A DNA stretch of 64,000 nucleotides from Nyssa sinensis (lineage: Eukaryota; Streptophyta; Magnoliopsida; Cornales; Nyssaceae), in assembly GCA_008638375.1 (NCBI GenBank), contig CM018041.1, forward strand, positions 15,780,716 to 15,844,715. Direction: 5' to 3'. Positions 49,297 to 61,731 of the stretch are shown here, piece by piece. The translations under genes were made by a program, and so were the position numbers. The notes below the pieces were generated by a model. The model had not been told where the DNA came from. It searched no databases and saw only the letters and a program-made list of their open reading frames with translations. Every line of letters starts with the position of its first letter. The first letter of the stretch is position 1.

Positions 49297-52200
49297 TTTT
49301 TACTGTATTGATTAATTGTTTGGTAAAACATCAGGCTTCAGTTCACCTCATTTAAACCGTCTCTCTGTAGATTTGGGATTTATTGATGAATTTTAGGTAA
49401 ATAATGGGGTTTCAGGACACCTTTCTCAACTTTGTAACTGTTACATTTATGTATATCATTCTCTCAAAATTTTCGAGTTTTTGATGAATTAATCTTTGAA
49501 TTGTGGGGTTTTAGGTAAGTCAAGGCTGAAGAGTAGGGATTTAGAGTGGTACTTCTTCAGTGCTTTGGATAAGAAATATGGGAATGGATCGAGGACAAAT
49601 CGTGCAACGGAAAGGGGGTACTGGAAGACAACGGGGAAGGATCGTACAGTCCTACATAAATCCTGGACGGTTGGTATGAAAAAGACCCTTGTTTATCATA
49701 GTGGTCGGGCTCCCAGGGGGGAAAGGACTAATTGGGTGATGCATGAGTATAGACTTGTTGACGAGGAATTGGAGAAAGCTGGAATCGTTCAGGTAAGAAT
49801 TGTGTGTTGCATTTCAATTGCAGTAAAATTTTCTTTTGTTTTTGTGTGTGTGTTAGACCTGTTTAGATGAGTTATAAAAGGAAAGAAATAAAGGAAAAAC
49901 AAATATGTTTGCGAAATTGCATTTATTGCATTTGAAATTTGTAAAAGTGGAAGTCTAAACAAGAGTTTCTCAGAAGTATGAATAATTATGAATTTTGAAT
50001 TGTAAAATGATATTTTATTTTTTTTGGCGGAAAAGGATGCATTTGTGCTGTGTAGAATATTTCAAAAGAGTGGAACAGGGCCAAAGAATGGAGAACAGTA
50101 TGGGGCACCATTTATTGAGGAAGAATGGGAGGATGATGAGCTGATTATGGTCCCTGGAGAGGAGGCTGCGGAGGAGCTGGTGGTTAGTGAAGATGCATAT
50201 CTTGATGGACACGATCTTGAGCAGGTTTGTGATTCATCTCATTATAGTCTGTGTACATCCATAAGTGCATCTCTCTCATACACATGTTCAAACTAAAGTG
50301 AAAATTGAAGTAGTAGACCAGCTGTTCGGTTCAAGTACTGCTACCCTCTTTTAACTTGCCCCTACATGATTATACAGTGAATTTTCCATTATACTTTATA
50401 CTCTAAACTCAAATCATTAGGAGAATTTTTTGGAAGGATATCCATAATACCAAGGGATTAAGACATACACGCAAAAGCCCATGTATTGAATTTCATAGTG
50501 AACTTGAAAAAACATCTACTTATCCTTATTTGCATTCCTCGTAGAAATATAATTATAAATAGAAAATGAAGGAGGCAACGGCCAAAATCCCAGCTATATG
50601 AGAAGCATGGCACAACAAATTTATAAATTATAATCCAATGACATGGGTCAAAATATTTTTGCACCTCTACTTATCAAAGTGGAGTGAAACTGAAAATAGA
50701 TGCTAGTTGAGCCAGCCCTTGTTGCTCTTTTCTAAGCTTAAACAACAATTAAAAATTTGAGCTGAGCATCTGCTGAAATCAGTTGATATTTTTTATTATT
50801 TCCCCTACTTCTCAATATCTTCTTGCTCGCATATGTGGCTGTGCTATATACTACATCCATGGTAGATTCATCTGATCACAAACTTTCACAACTTCAATTG
50901 GCATAATATGGAAAACCTTGCAAAAATGAGTGGTATCATTATTGGGATTCGTGGAATTGATGGCTTCCAGCATATGGGAATATTTTTTTTTTTTTTTTTT
51001 ATGTTTTAGCAAAATCGAGCCACTTCCATAGCATAATCAAATTTCTTACAACCAAAGAATTAGGATTATATATCCAATGCTCTTTCTGCCGATTTAACAG
51101 AACTTGTCTACTGACATGAACTATATCTGTAATCTTTGTGCGTCCACACCATGCTACAACTGAAGCACAAGAAACTTCCTTCTGTTTAACTTTTCTTCTT
51201 GATAGGATTGGTTCCAGTTCACTTGAAATGAACACAAAGCTCCACACCATGTGTTTTTTTTGTCTACCATAACTTCAAAGCTCCCCTATGTACCTGGCAC
51301 TTCTTGTGGCAATTGTGAGTCTTTCCTAGCAAAGGACTTAATCAACTCTTTCATTTGCTTTTAGAGCATCGTGATGGAACCCAATCGTTTAAAATGGTTG
51401 CAATAGGGCCTAATGCAACTCTAATGGATAATACCTTTACTATGGGTGAGATCTAGTTTTTTTGCCCAAACCTTTTTACAACTAGCTCCCCTTTGATTAT
51501 TGACACCTACTTTAAAGTTTTTTGTGAGGAATTTGAGCAGGAGATTATTAAAAACAATATTATTTAAGGCATCATGATTTTGTTAGTACAAGGCATGGAT
51601 ACCATACAACACAAACGCGTTATTTCTAAAAAAAATGTAGGACATGGACCCGTTAGAGATACGTTGAATATATCATATTTATTTTATACGATCATATAAT
51701 AAAAACTTAACATTATTTAAATTAAAATTGGCATAAAAACATACAAATTACAAAAATATTATTAAGATATTAAAATAACAATGCTATTAAATAAGAATTT
51801 TAGAATTTCTTCATTTAATCATCAACATCCATAATTAAAGACTAACTATTACATAGAACATAGAATATGTATGTGAGTCTGTGTGTATAACCAAAAGAAG
51901 AACCAAGGAGAGGGGAAAAAAAAAAAAATGTATCCATAATGTGTCCAAAATGTGTTTGAAATTCAGTAAAAATAAAAAAAATTAGGCACTTTTTTTTTTC
52001 GTGTCCGGAAAGTGTCTGAAAGTGTTAGTGTCCGACACGGACACGTGAGCTAAAATAGAGTATTCATGCTTCATAGATAGGCAAAATAAATTTACAATAT
52101 CTTAGATTTTAAAACTTGTGCCATTTTAATGGAATAAGGAGACTTTTTAACTTTATGGTGTATCCATGTGAGTGTTTCCATTTGTAAAATTATAATTTGA

Positions 52201-55119
52201 ATTCTATAGTGTGGCTGAAATAAAATTATTGTACACTTTAACTACTACAAATAAGAGCTGTTTTTTTTTTACCGATCAAGAAAAAAAACAAATAAGAGGG
52301 TTTTTGTACTATAACCAAGGAATAAAATATCGTTGAAAAGAATATTTATAGCAGGCACAAAAATATGGATATGATGATGTATATATCGTAATTGCAGCAA
52401 TATCACAACTTTTTTTTTTATTTTTATAGAAAATGATGGATATTTGTGTTAAAAACTTGAATCATTGACGTTTTTTTTTATGAAATATTTTGCAAGTGTT
52501 CGTAAATATAAGTATGTGTGATACTGAGTCAAAATATTGACAAGTATATAGAGTGTAGGTTATGAAACAATTGCCATGCTGAGAATACAAATAATAATGA
52601 TTACTATAGTACCATGAAATGTAATGATATTAGCGTCAGATAAAGGTAGAACATACGTTTATAATAATAATAATAAATATATAAAATTTATGACTATCTT
52701 ATCAAAAAATAATTATCTCAATGATATAATACAACTAACCCTACAGTCATTAGACTAATTACCACATGGAGTATTTTTGTGGTTCAAATTCAAAATTATC
52801 ATTACTCTTTTTTTTTTTCCATGTGGATCATCTAAATGATATTTAAAACCCCACTAGTAAGTTCATGGTATTCTACCTGTGTTATGTGTTGTTTATATAA
52901 TATTGTCTAGTGGTTAATATATTCTTCCAATTCCTGCAAGATTCCATGTGGGGCAAATTGACAAGTCATATTTGTTAAAGAATATTTATAGCAGGCACAA
53001 AAATATGGATATGATGATGTATATATCGTAATTGCAGCAATATCACAACTTTCTTTTTTTTAATAGAAAATGATGGATATTTGTGTTAAAAAATTAAATC
53101 ATTGACATTTATTTTTATGGAATATTTTGTAAGTGTTCGTAGATATCATTATATGTGATACTGAGTAACAATTTCCATGCTGAGAATACAAATAATAATG
53201 ATTACTATAGTACCATGAAATGTAATGATATTAGCGTCAGATAAAGGTAGAACATACATTTTTAATAGTAATAAATATATAAAATTTATGACTATCTTAT
53301 CAAAAAAATAATTGTCTTAATGATATAATACAACTAACCCTAAAGTCATTAGACTAATTACCACATGGAGTATTTATGTGGTTCAAATTCAAAATTATCA
53401 TTACTCTTTTTTTTTTTTCCTTTCACGTGGACCATCTAAATGATATTTAAAACCCCACTAGTAAGTTCATGGTATTCTACCTGTGTTATGCGTTGTTTAT
53501 ATAATCTTGTCTAGTGGTTAACATATTCTTCCAATTCCTGCACAGTAAGATTCCAAGTGGGGCAAATTGATAAGTCATATTTGTTAAAGAATATTTATAG
53601 CAGGCACAAAAATATGGATATGATGATGTATATATCGTAATTGCAGCAATATCACAACTTTTTTTTTTTTTTTTTATAGAAAATGATGGATATTTGTGTT
53701 AAAAAATTAAATCATTGACATTTATTTTTATGGAATATTTTGTAAGTGTTCGTAGATATCATTATATGCGATACTGAGTCAAAATATTGACAAGTATATA
53801 GAGTGTAGGTTATGAAACAATTGCCATGCTGAGAATACAAATAATAATGATTACTATAGTACCATGAAATGTAATGATATTAGCGTCAGATAAAGGTAGA
53901 ACATACATTTATAATAATAATAAATATATAAAATTTTTGACTATCTTATCAAAAAAATAATTATCTCAATGATATAATACAACTAACCCTACAGTCATTA
54001 GACTAATTACCACATGGAGCATTTATGTGGTTCAAATTCAAAATTATTCATTACTCTTTTTTTTTTCTTTCACGTGGACCATCTAAATGATATTTAAAAC
54101 CCCACTAGTAAGTTCATGGTATTCTACCTATGTTATGCGTTGTTTATATAATCTTGTCTAGTGGTTAACATATTCTTCCAATTCCTGCACAGTAATGTTC
54201 TCAAGATTCCAAGTGGGGGAAAATCAATAAGTCATATTGTTAATATCCTGCTAATAACTACAAGTATGGATACCCTGCCGACCATATTCATATAACTTGT
54301 AATATATAATCAATGTTGCTATTTACATTGTAGGGTATACTTATTGAATAAATATATAGTCAACTCGCTTAACAGGTGTTTTTTTTGGGCTAAGCCTATA
54401 ACAGGTAATGACCTTAGAAGAATCCAATTTTCTTATGATTTTCATTAATGTAAATACTTTCTCGCAAATATATTATTTTAGTGAAAAGAAAAGAAAAGTA
54501 TATGAATTCATATTTCCAAAAGGATGGACTTTCTAAAGACAAAAGAAAAAACCGTTACGTATAATCTAAGTTAACAAATCTCCTAATTTTCTTCTTTAGG
54601 ATACCCATATATATTTCTATTCCAATTATTAATAATATAATAGAATTTTTTTTTTCAAAAAAAAATTGTTTAGTAGTAAGTAATAGAACAAATAACTCTA
54701 TACCATAGAAAGATGCTGCTTTTAAAAGATTTTTAAGTAATAGAAGCCAGTAAGATATAAAATATTAATTATTTGATAGTTTTGTATGCAATTTAATGGA
54801 TATTCATCTGATATGTTATGCGATATATTGGTTTTGTATGTAATTTAACAGATATTCATGTGTTATTTTCTGTAATATATCCAAACTAAATATAATTAGA
54901 GTTGCAGTCAAAATGTATGGAAATATCCATGATATCTTGCGAATTTAGAATCACATGTAGATTTTTCATTGCAGCTAGAAAGAATGTGATATACTTAACA
55001 AAAAAATTAAAAACAAATAAACAATGGGAAAATGCAATTGATAGAAACATCTGTGATGTCTTGCGAATTTAAAATCACATATAAAATCGCAACTCAACTT
55101 GAGAAGATGTGATGTGCTT

Positions 55120-55160
<41 letters not shown>

Positions 55161-58100
55161 AATGGAATTATGGTGATATTTTGCAATTGGTGTAAAATGA
55201 AATGAGCTCTTAAAATGAAACCTAGATAAAATATTTACTTTTTCTTTTGAATACTTCATAGGTCGATTGAGAGCAATCTGCATCTATATGGTTGTCGGGT
55301 ATGTGAGACATTGCCCTGTAGGGATTGAACGGAGGCCAGTGGGGCTACCCTAGTTTGATCATGTATAGTGTACTCTTTGTGGCACAATGTTATTTGTCAT
55401 CAAAAGACTTGTGGTGCTGGGCATTCTCCATCAATTGTATTGAGCATGAGGGATTGTTAACTTGGTTGTTCAATGCCCCTTCCTTGCACACATACATCTA
55501 TGACTATGTAAGGGTCTGTTTGGATCATAGTTATTAAAAAACACTAGTACCTTAGTGATTCCTGGTATGTCATACACATTTTAAAACAAGAAACACTTGC
55601 ATTCTAAAATACTAAATTTAGCGATTCAAGATTTTTTAATTTCTTTCCTTATTTTTCCTTTTAAGAAAAAAAAAAAAAGAGGAAAGGATCAACAAAAATC
55701 AAGAGATCAACATAATTAGGTATTCTTGGTTCAATGTTTTTATATGTTTCATTCAAATACAATAAATTTCAATAACTATATGGACTACTTATTCACTTTA
55801 ATAATACGGAAAAAAAACTTGTACACTTTAATAATTTTAATTCTCATTACTCATTTTTAGGTGAAACATTTGTTTACATTTAGAGTATGTACCTATATCA
55901 TCTACAATTGGACCTACCCCATGGCATTATATCTATGCCGTCTATATAAGTCTACCACTTATTTATCACATTTACAGTATGTAACGCATTGCCCTCCTAT
56001 TCCTACTCTGCAAACCATATCATTCATATTCTAGATAACATTTGTTTGGATTGACCATCCCGAATGAATTCTTGCCAATTGTCACGTCATGTTCTTCTTC
56101 TCCAACTTCTTTCTAAGATATATTTTAGTAGGCCAACGTTTACTTTTTAAGAAAGCAAATTTTACTTGTCTTATTCGAACAAGGGTCTTGTTTGGGTTCC
56201 ATGTTTTCAGAGAAATTTTTATGATTACGAAATGGAGGAGGTCATGTGCTTCTTGTATATTATCCACCTGGTCAAGCCTAGGAGGGTTGTTCTTGATGTG
56301 ATTCTTTGGAGGAAGGATACCAACAATAAGTTTACAGTTAGACTTAGATCCCATTATAAGGATTTGGCTAGGATGGGAGACAAGAATTTTCCATGGGAAG
56401 CGGTGTGGCACAGTGGTACACCAAAGCCCCAGTGAAGGCTGCATTTTTTGTATTATCTTTAGTATGGGGTGCACCCAAATCATGTATAATCTCAAAAGGA
56501 GAGGTTTCAGTTTGGCGAGGAGATGCACTTTATGCTTTAAAGTGGATGAGACTATTAGCCATATCTTCCTTCATTGCCCTTTTGTGAAGGAAGTATGGAT
56601 TTTGCTTTTTTCAGGGTGTTATTGGGTTATGCTGTCCTCGGCGGGAATGGTGTGGATGGTGGAACCTATTTGCTTGTTTTGGTGCATTTGGAAGGAAATA
56701 AATTGGCGAATTTTTGAAACAAGGGATATTGTCTATTTGTAAATTTAAGTATAGTTTTTTTGAGAACTTTATGTTTTTGGGTTATAGAGGGATACCCCTC
56801 ATGTATATAATTTTGTAGATTTTTTTGAAAACACAAGGCTCTAGTTTTATAGATTTTTTTTCTTTTTTTGGTAAATGGCTTGGTCCCCCTCGGACGCCAT
56901 CAGTACAAGACTGATAAAAAAAACAATACGTCTTACTTATTAAAAACAATAAAATAACAATAACAATAAAGCAAATTTTACTTATTTCTACTATTTAAAT
57001 TGATGGGGGGTTTTGCCCACAAGGGCAAGAGCCGCCGCCTACCAATGGAATCACATCCTTCTTACTTCTTCTATGAAGATCTTTTATTCTATAATGCTTC
57101 TTCTTCTTTTTCCACGTTTCTCTCTTTTCTTTTTCTCTATATCCTCTCTCCTTTTGAAGGAGAAAAAAAGTTAAATGAAAAAAAGGCATCCATTTCCGAA
57201 CACGCCCAATTTATTGAGGTTGGGATCTGCAAGTGATGATATATTGAAAAAGGGTTGGATATTGTCATCATTGTACTTTTTTGGGCATCATCCCAATTCC
57301 TTGCACTTATATTTGTTTAGTTCTTTATTTTTTTAGAGACAGAATTATACCTGAAAATTCCATGGTAGCTGCAAGCTTATTTACCATCAAGTTATGATAT
57401 TGAATCTTGCAATTTGAATGATTGGTTGCTGACATTTGATTTGTATCATATGATCTGATTGAGGATGGCTTCTTTGGTCTTTATCAGTTTTAATTCTTGA
57501 CATTGCCTAATCACGTGGTCTATCGATCCTTCTTTTCTTCCTTTATTAGTTTGTGTGTTTTATTGAAATTCTGGAGAGGCTTTCTTTTTTCCAGATTCTA
57601 GATGCAGGCATCCCATCACAGGATGCTTCCCTTCCTTTGAATTATTATTATGGGGATAATAGCAACTATGTTGAAGAAACTACAGAATTCAATGATGATG
57701 CTCAAAAGCTCATGGTGGGTATGGGTGACAATCAAATTGGCATAGAGCAGTCTGATGGCCAGAATTTATTTGATTTGTCATTGCAATATGACGTGGATGC
57801 AAAAACAGTCAAACATGAATATATTGGTGAATCAAGCAATACTGTGAATCCCGAGTATGCAGATTACTTGCTTGACGAACCATTCTTGGATGCTATTGAA
57901 TACCCAACATTTGATGGAGCATTCCTGGAAACTAATGACCTTTCAAACCCCATTGAAGTGGATCCTTCAGGTTTTGACTTACTCGGTGAGTACCTTACAT
58001 TCAATAATGCAGTTGATGATGAGACACAGTATATGGCTTTTGATTCTTCGAAGATGATGGGAAGTGAGAATCTTGTATCTGACCAAGCATCCCTCACTCA

Positions 58101-58875
58101 GAAGGTAATATTACAGTTCAAAATTCACCACATTCTCCCTGTTGACTATAATTTTTAAGTTGCAGTTTAATATTAACTCGTTATTTTATACCAGCATGTG
58201 AAGAGTGGAGACACCCATCAAGTGGCTATGGCAAGTCAACAACTCTTAAAGGGACATAATAATGATGTTGCATCTTCATCAATTCAAGAGCCCACAGAAT
58301 ATAATCCAGGTAATATTAAGAATTTTATTCTAGTTTGATGTAGTACCTCTAGCTCCTTGGCAGAATTACGTGTAGTTGCAGAAGAAGTTGACATTGTTTG
58401 CCTGTCAAATTTATCCCACGTCCACTGATATGGGTACCATTTTTGTGTACCTTCTAATGGTGCAGATATTCAGGATCCGATCGTCAAACAGGCCAATCGC
58501 ATGTTGGGCAGTATCCCTGCACCTCCTGCATTTGCTTCAGAGTTCCCAGCAAAAGATGTAGCTCTTCGGCTAAATTCTGCATCTCAATCTTCCAATTCAG
58601 TCCATGTTACTGCTGGTATGATCCAAATAAGAAATGTGACTTTGAGTGACAATGGGACGGACTGGTTGTTTGGTAAGCATGAGGATGCGAATATTGCGCT
58701 CTCTTTTGGCCTATCACAAAATAATTCTGCCAGTTTGGAACCAATGGCTGTCCTCACAAGCAAGGCAGGGTCAGCAATGTCACGGGGTTGTCTCTACCTT
58801 ATGTTCATTTGGGTCCTGATTCTTTCGATGAGTTTCAAAATTGGGACCTACATATACACAGGTAAGGCTTGTTGA
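49092..58875 (+). CDS. NAC053/078-like: Membrane-tethered NAC factor, ANAC053 (NTL4)/ANAC078 type (6 exons, 558 aa)
   Basis: Exons with GT-AG borders and matching phase: 49092-49266, 49515-49792, 50036-50224, 57595-58104, 58195-58309, 58466-58875. NAC domain at about residues 12-180: [65 protein letters not shown]. Exon 4 codes an acidic activation-like region (residues 215-384) with [11 protein letters not shown] and [10 protein letters not shown], words shared with ANAC053. Exon 6 has [20 protein letters not shown] and [20 protein letters not shown], the conserved C-terminal block, then one hydrophobic segment ([19 protein letters not shown], about 531-550) and a short tail: a C-terminal anchor. 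In this group the factor is held at a membrane and released under stress; ANAC053/078 control proteasome-stress and reactive-oxygen genes. The start is the first ATG in the NAC frame. Length matches the Arabidopsis proteins. Confidence 0.92.
51586..52085. repeat. Dispersed repeat related to the hAT-like element at 31164-31694
   Basis: It shares with 31164-31694, in the same order and direction, AATTAAAATTGGCATAAAAA, ATTATTAAGATATTAAAATA and a GAGCYAAAATA part before the end. It ends ATGCTTCATAG, like its relative, and holds GTGTCCGACACGGACACGTG near 52031-52050. No flanking duplication was found for this copy. Confidence 0.7.
52337..54243. repeat. Three tandem copies of a ~610-650-bp unit
   Basis: AATATTTATAGCAGGCACAA begins copies at 52341, 52981 and 53590, and each copy runs through GTAATGATATTAGCGTCAGA and CCCCACTAGTAAGTTCATGG. 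Copy 2 lacks about 39 bp between GATACTGAGT and CAATTNCCATGCTGAG that copies 1 and 3 keep. Copies 2 and 3 share many changes against copy 1. Confidence 0.92.
55122..55158. repeat. GA microsatellite
   Basis: About 18 uninterrupted GA units inside NTL intron 3. Confidence 0.95.
56080..56800 (+). mobile_element. LINE 3' fragment (zf-RVT region)
   Basis: Frames give [16 protein letters not shown] and [15 protein letters not shown] (the LINE FPWKxIWxxxxPxK pattern) near 56330-56435, then [36 protein letters not shown] near 56520-56580 (zf-RVT cysteines and histidines) and [15 protein letters not shown] near 56674-56720. No reverse-transcriptase core is present: a 5'-truncated copy, as LINEs usually leave. 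Same strand as the host gene. Confidence 0.8.
57595..58875 (+). CDS. NAC053/078-like: Exons 4-6 of the NTL gene: activation region and membrane anchor
   Basis: After TTTTTTCCAG, exon 4 opens in phase 0 with ILDAGIPSQ. Exon 4 ends TQK before GTAATA (58105); exon 5 (58195-58309) codes HVKSGDTHQ to EYNP; exon 6 opens after GTGCAG (58465) with [15 protein letters not shown] and ends with TGA at 58873-58875. The frame is unbroken across all three, which argues that the gene is alive in spite of the 7.4-kb intron before it. Confidence 0.9.
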
Positions 58876-59216
58876 ATAGGAAGGCAGGGTAGAACGCCAC
58901 CCAAAACAGTATACTGGGTTACAAATTCTTGGAGACTTGGTGCATATTGACAACTTATAACTCTTGTTAGAAGCTTGTCTATTATTTAATTCTTACTATG
59001 ACAGAAATCGTAATTTTATATAACCGTATTACTGTTTTGTAATCATTTGCCGACTGCTTTCCCATGCTAAAGGCACTGATATTCTGAGTCTCTCAATTAT
59101 ACGTGTTTTAGGGAGTTGAACGTCTTATTTTTATGAGTGGCCTATGTGAATATGAGCCAGGTAGGTGTTTGTCAAGATTCTGGGTTAGTTGAGTCATGCA
59201 GATTTACTGACAGTAG

Positions 59217-59530
59217 GCATCTGGCATGGAAGCCTCGAGCCTTTAACACTGAGCTTGAGATCTCTCATTATAAACAATATGAAACTTGATTTATTGGGTG
59301 ACCGAATTGTTATGAATTTTACAGCATCTGGCATGGAAGCCTCGAGTCTTCTACACTGAGTTTGAGATCTCACTTTATAAAGTGTGAAACTTGATTTATT
59401 GGTCGGATGGATTGTTGTTTGAATTTTAGAGCATCTGACATGGAAGTGTGGTGTCCAAAATATTGAATTTGAGATCTTAGTTGAAATTTGATTTAGTGTT
59501 TGGATGAATTGTTGTTTGAATTTTCCAGAC
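59217..59530. repeat. Three tandem copies of a ~107-bp unit behind the NTL gene
   Basis: GCATCTGRCATGGAAG begins copies at 59217, 59324 and 59431, each followed by TTGAGATCTC-like and AACTTGATTTATTGG-like parts and TGTTTGAATTTT. Copy 3 is shorter (about 100 bp) and most diverged. It lies 340 bp after the stop codon and could be in the 3' UTR. The first AATAAA seen is at 59588-59593. Confidence 0.85.
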
Positions 59531-59662
59531 ATCCCTAATGTTAGAAATTTTACAGCATGTAATTCTTCAATTATTCTTGGGATGCAAAATAAAATCAGTT
59601 TTTTTTTTTTTTTTAATGTTGTTGATTGGAACTATAAATGTGTGAATTTCGTCCCTCCCAAT

Positions 59663-60011
59663 TAGGGATGGTAATTTGTCTCGTCTCGTTGGGGACTCGT
59701 TTTATCTTGTTTCTAATGAGACAGGTATGGGGTGCTCATAAATAGAGTTGGAACGGGGTCCGGGTATGATTTTTAAAATTCTGTCAGATTCGGGGAATAG
59801 TTATCCTGTTTCGACCTTGTCCAGTTTATATATTAAGTCTTTTTATTTATTTTTATATTCATTATATTTATTAATAGATAAAATTATATAAAATTAGTTT
59901 TAAGGTTTTTATATCGCACTCAAATATTTTTTTTTTTTGTATTAGTTATTTTGGCAAAAACAAAATAATTTACTTATTAAAATAAAAGTTTTAACTTATT
60001 TAATATATATC

Positions 60012-60043
<32 letters not shown>

Positions 60044-60202
60044 CGGGATTGGGCAGGGTTGGGTGAAATCGGAAAATATAAATGAAGTCGAGGTCAGAAT
60101 AAACTTCTAAACTGGGTTGGGTGGGGTGGGATGGAGTGGGGACAAAAAATATAAATGGGGTTCGGAAAGGGTCACCCCCAAACTCATCCGTTGCCATCCT
60201 TA
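59663..60202. mobile_element. Non-autonomous hAT-like element, 540 bp
   Basis: Ends are TAGGGATGGTAATT and, on the other strand, TAAGGATGGCAACG. An 8-bp duplication with one difference, CTCCCAAT / CTCCCAAC, flanks it (59655-59662, 60203-60210). GGGT-rich subterminal words (GGTTGGGTGGGGTGGG near 60115-60130) and a TA tract (60004-60036) are inside. Confidence 0.72.
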
Positions 60203-60210
60203 CTCCCAAC

Positions 60211-61579
60211 ACTACTTCATTGTCAACAGCTAGATGTCACACACTAAATATTCTTGGTAGATGGATGGTTTTGGACAAGCCGTTTCTCCGTAGTTACCCA
60301 GCTGAGCAAGATTTGTACCCATAATTCTCACAATAGCATGGGTGTATAAATGGGGATTAATGAGTTATTATTTTTCAACTTTAACTATAGATGATGAGAG
60401 TAGTTTTTGTGTCGACTGTGGATAGTTTGCGTACTAGGCCAAAAATTGCACACTTGTCCGTTTAAATTCAGGTTAGTCATTTATTGGCCTCGTTGTGGAC
60501 CATGTTCATACAAAAACTTTTAAGACGTCAACATAATAATTATTATATATAATATATACATAAACACGTGTATTTTTTTATTTTAATAATTAATTTTATA
60601 ATAGGATTTTTACATAATTTGTTTATTATTAGGTAAATTATAGAACAAAGTTGATTCTTTCAAAATTTATTTATTAATAGAAATTATTAAATTATTGAAT
60701 ATCACGTGTGCAAGTGTTAATTGTATGGCTGTATATACTATATATAAATATCCCAACACTAATTTTTCACTTTTATCTATTTTTTTTGGGTCTCGAGTTA
60801 CTATATTGGTTGGTAATATTTATTGTACATTTACTCTCCCTCTCTTAATTAACTAGGTCCAACATTTTTGCTCTTTTTTTTTCCTCTGTTGGCTGCAATA
60901 TTAACATGCCAAATTAACTTGGAAATGCTTTACAAATATTATATACCAAATTAACTTGGAAATGAACATGAGGGGTCGATCAATTGGTCTTGGATTCTTT
61001 TGCAAAGCACTTGTATACTGTCTGGTCAGAGTTTTCGGTTCGCCTTTGCATTCCCCTTAGGACATGATTGCCCCTGCGACCTTTTTCATCTTGCAAATTG
61101 ACTGTGTTTTGCATTTCATTTATTTCTTTCTTCATTAACCTAGTTACTATCACTCTATCTTTCGTTAGGGAAATGCGTCCGATAAATCATTTTGGTGTAT
61201 CTAGTATTACTCTTTGCCGATATTTATCCAATGACATCTTCAAAGTACTATTATCTTGAATTTAATTCTATTATCAATTACTTTAACTTTTGATTATTTT
61301 TCTACTTATTTAATTGTAATTGCATAGCACTCTTTGATCTAAAAAGTGACAGACTAGTTTTGGGTGCCGCAAAAAAAAGTTCTCATGCAATAGTGTCACA
61401 AAAAAAAAGATGGAAAATAGTGGCGGATATAATAATGGACTTAGAGAGTAAATATACAAAATTTAAAACTTTTTGGGAATTCTTGTAAAAACATGAAAAT
61501 TTTGGAGGGCAACTCATAATTTTTTGTAAGATTTATGTAGAAAATAGAGGTAAAAATACAAATTTTAACAATTTTGAGG

Positions 61580-61633
<54 letters not shown>

Positions 61634-61731
61634 GAATGGCAATTTATTGTTCTAACTGTGGTGTTTCAGAGGCGTCATTGGTGGAGGCTCCTATAGCCCA
61701 AAAAGGCTAAAATTTATTTGATGAGTCCATC
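60211..61731. other. AT-rich intergenic DNA
   Basis: No gene is supported. TTAACTTGGAAATG is repeated near 60914-60965 around AATATTATATACCAAA. AGTGGCGGATATAA at 61427 resembles an hAT end but has no matched partner. Confidence 0.5.
61581..61631. repeat. GA microsatellite
   Basis: About 25 uninterrupted GA units. Confidence 0.95.

Larger units (their letters stand above)
50225..57594 (+). other. Intron 3 of the NTL gene (7.4 kb)
   Basis: Donor CAG/GTTTGT and acceptor TTCCAG/ATT fit. Parts outside the listed repeats (50225-51580, 52090-52330, 54250-55120, 55160-56080, 56800-57590) show no gene. Diverged direct duplications occur near 54780-54880 (GTAATTTAACAGATATTCAT-like, twice) and at 54915-55000 against 55045-55125 (TCTTGCGAATTTARAATCAC). 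Confidence 0.75.
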
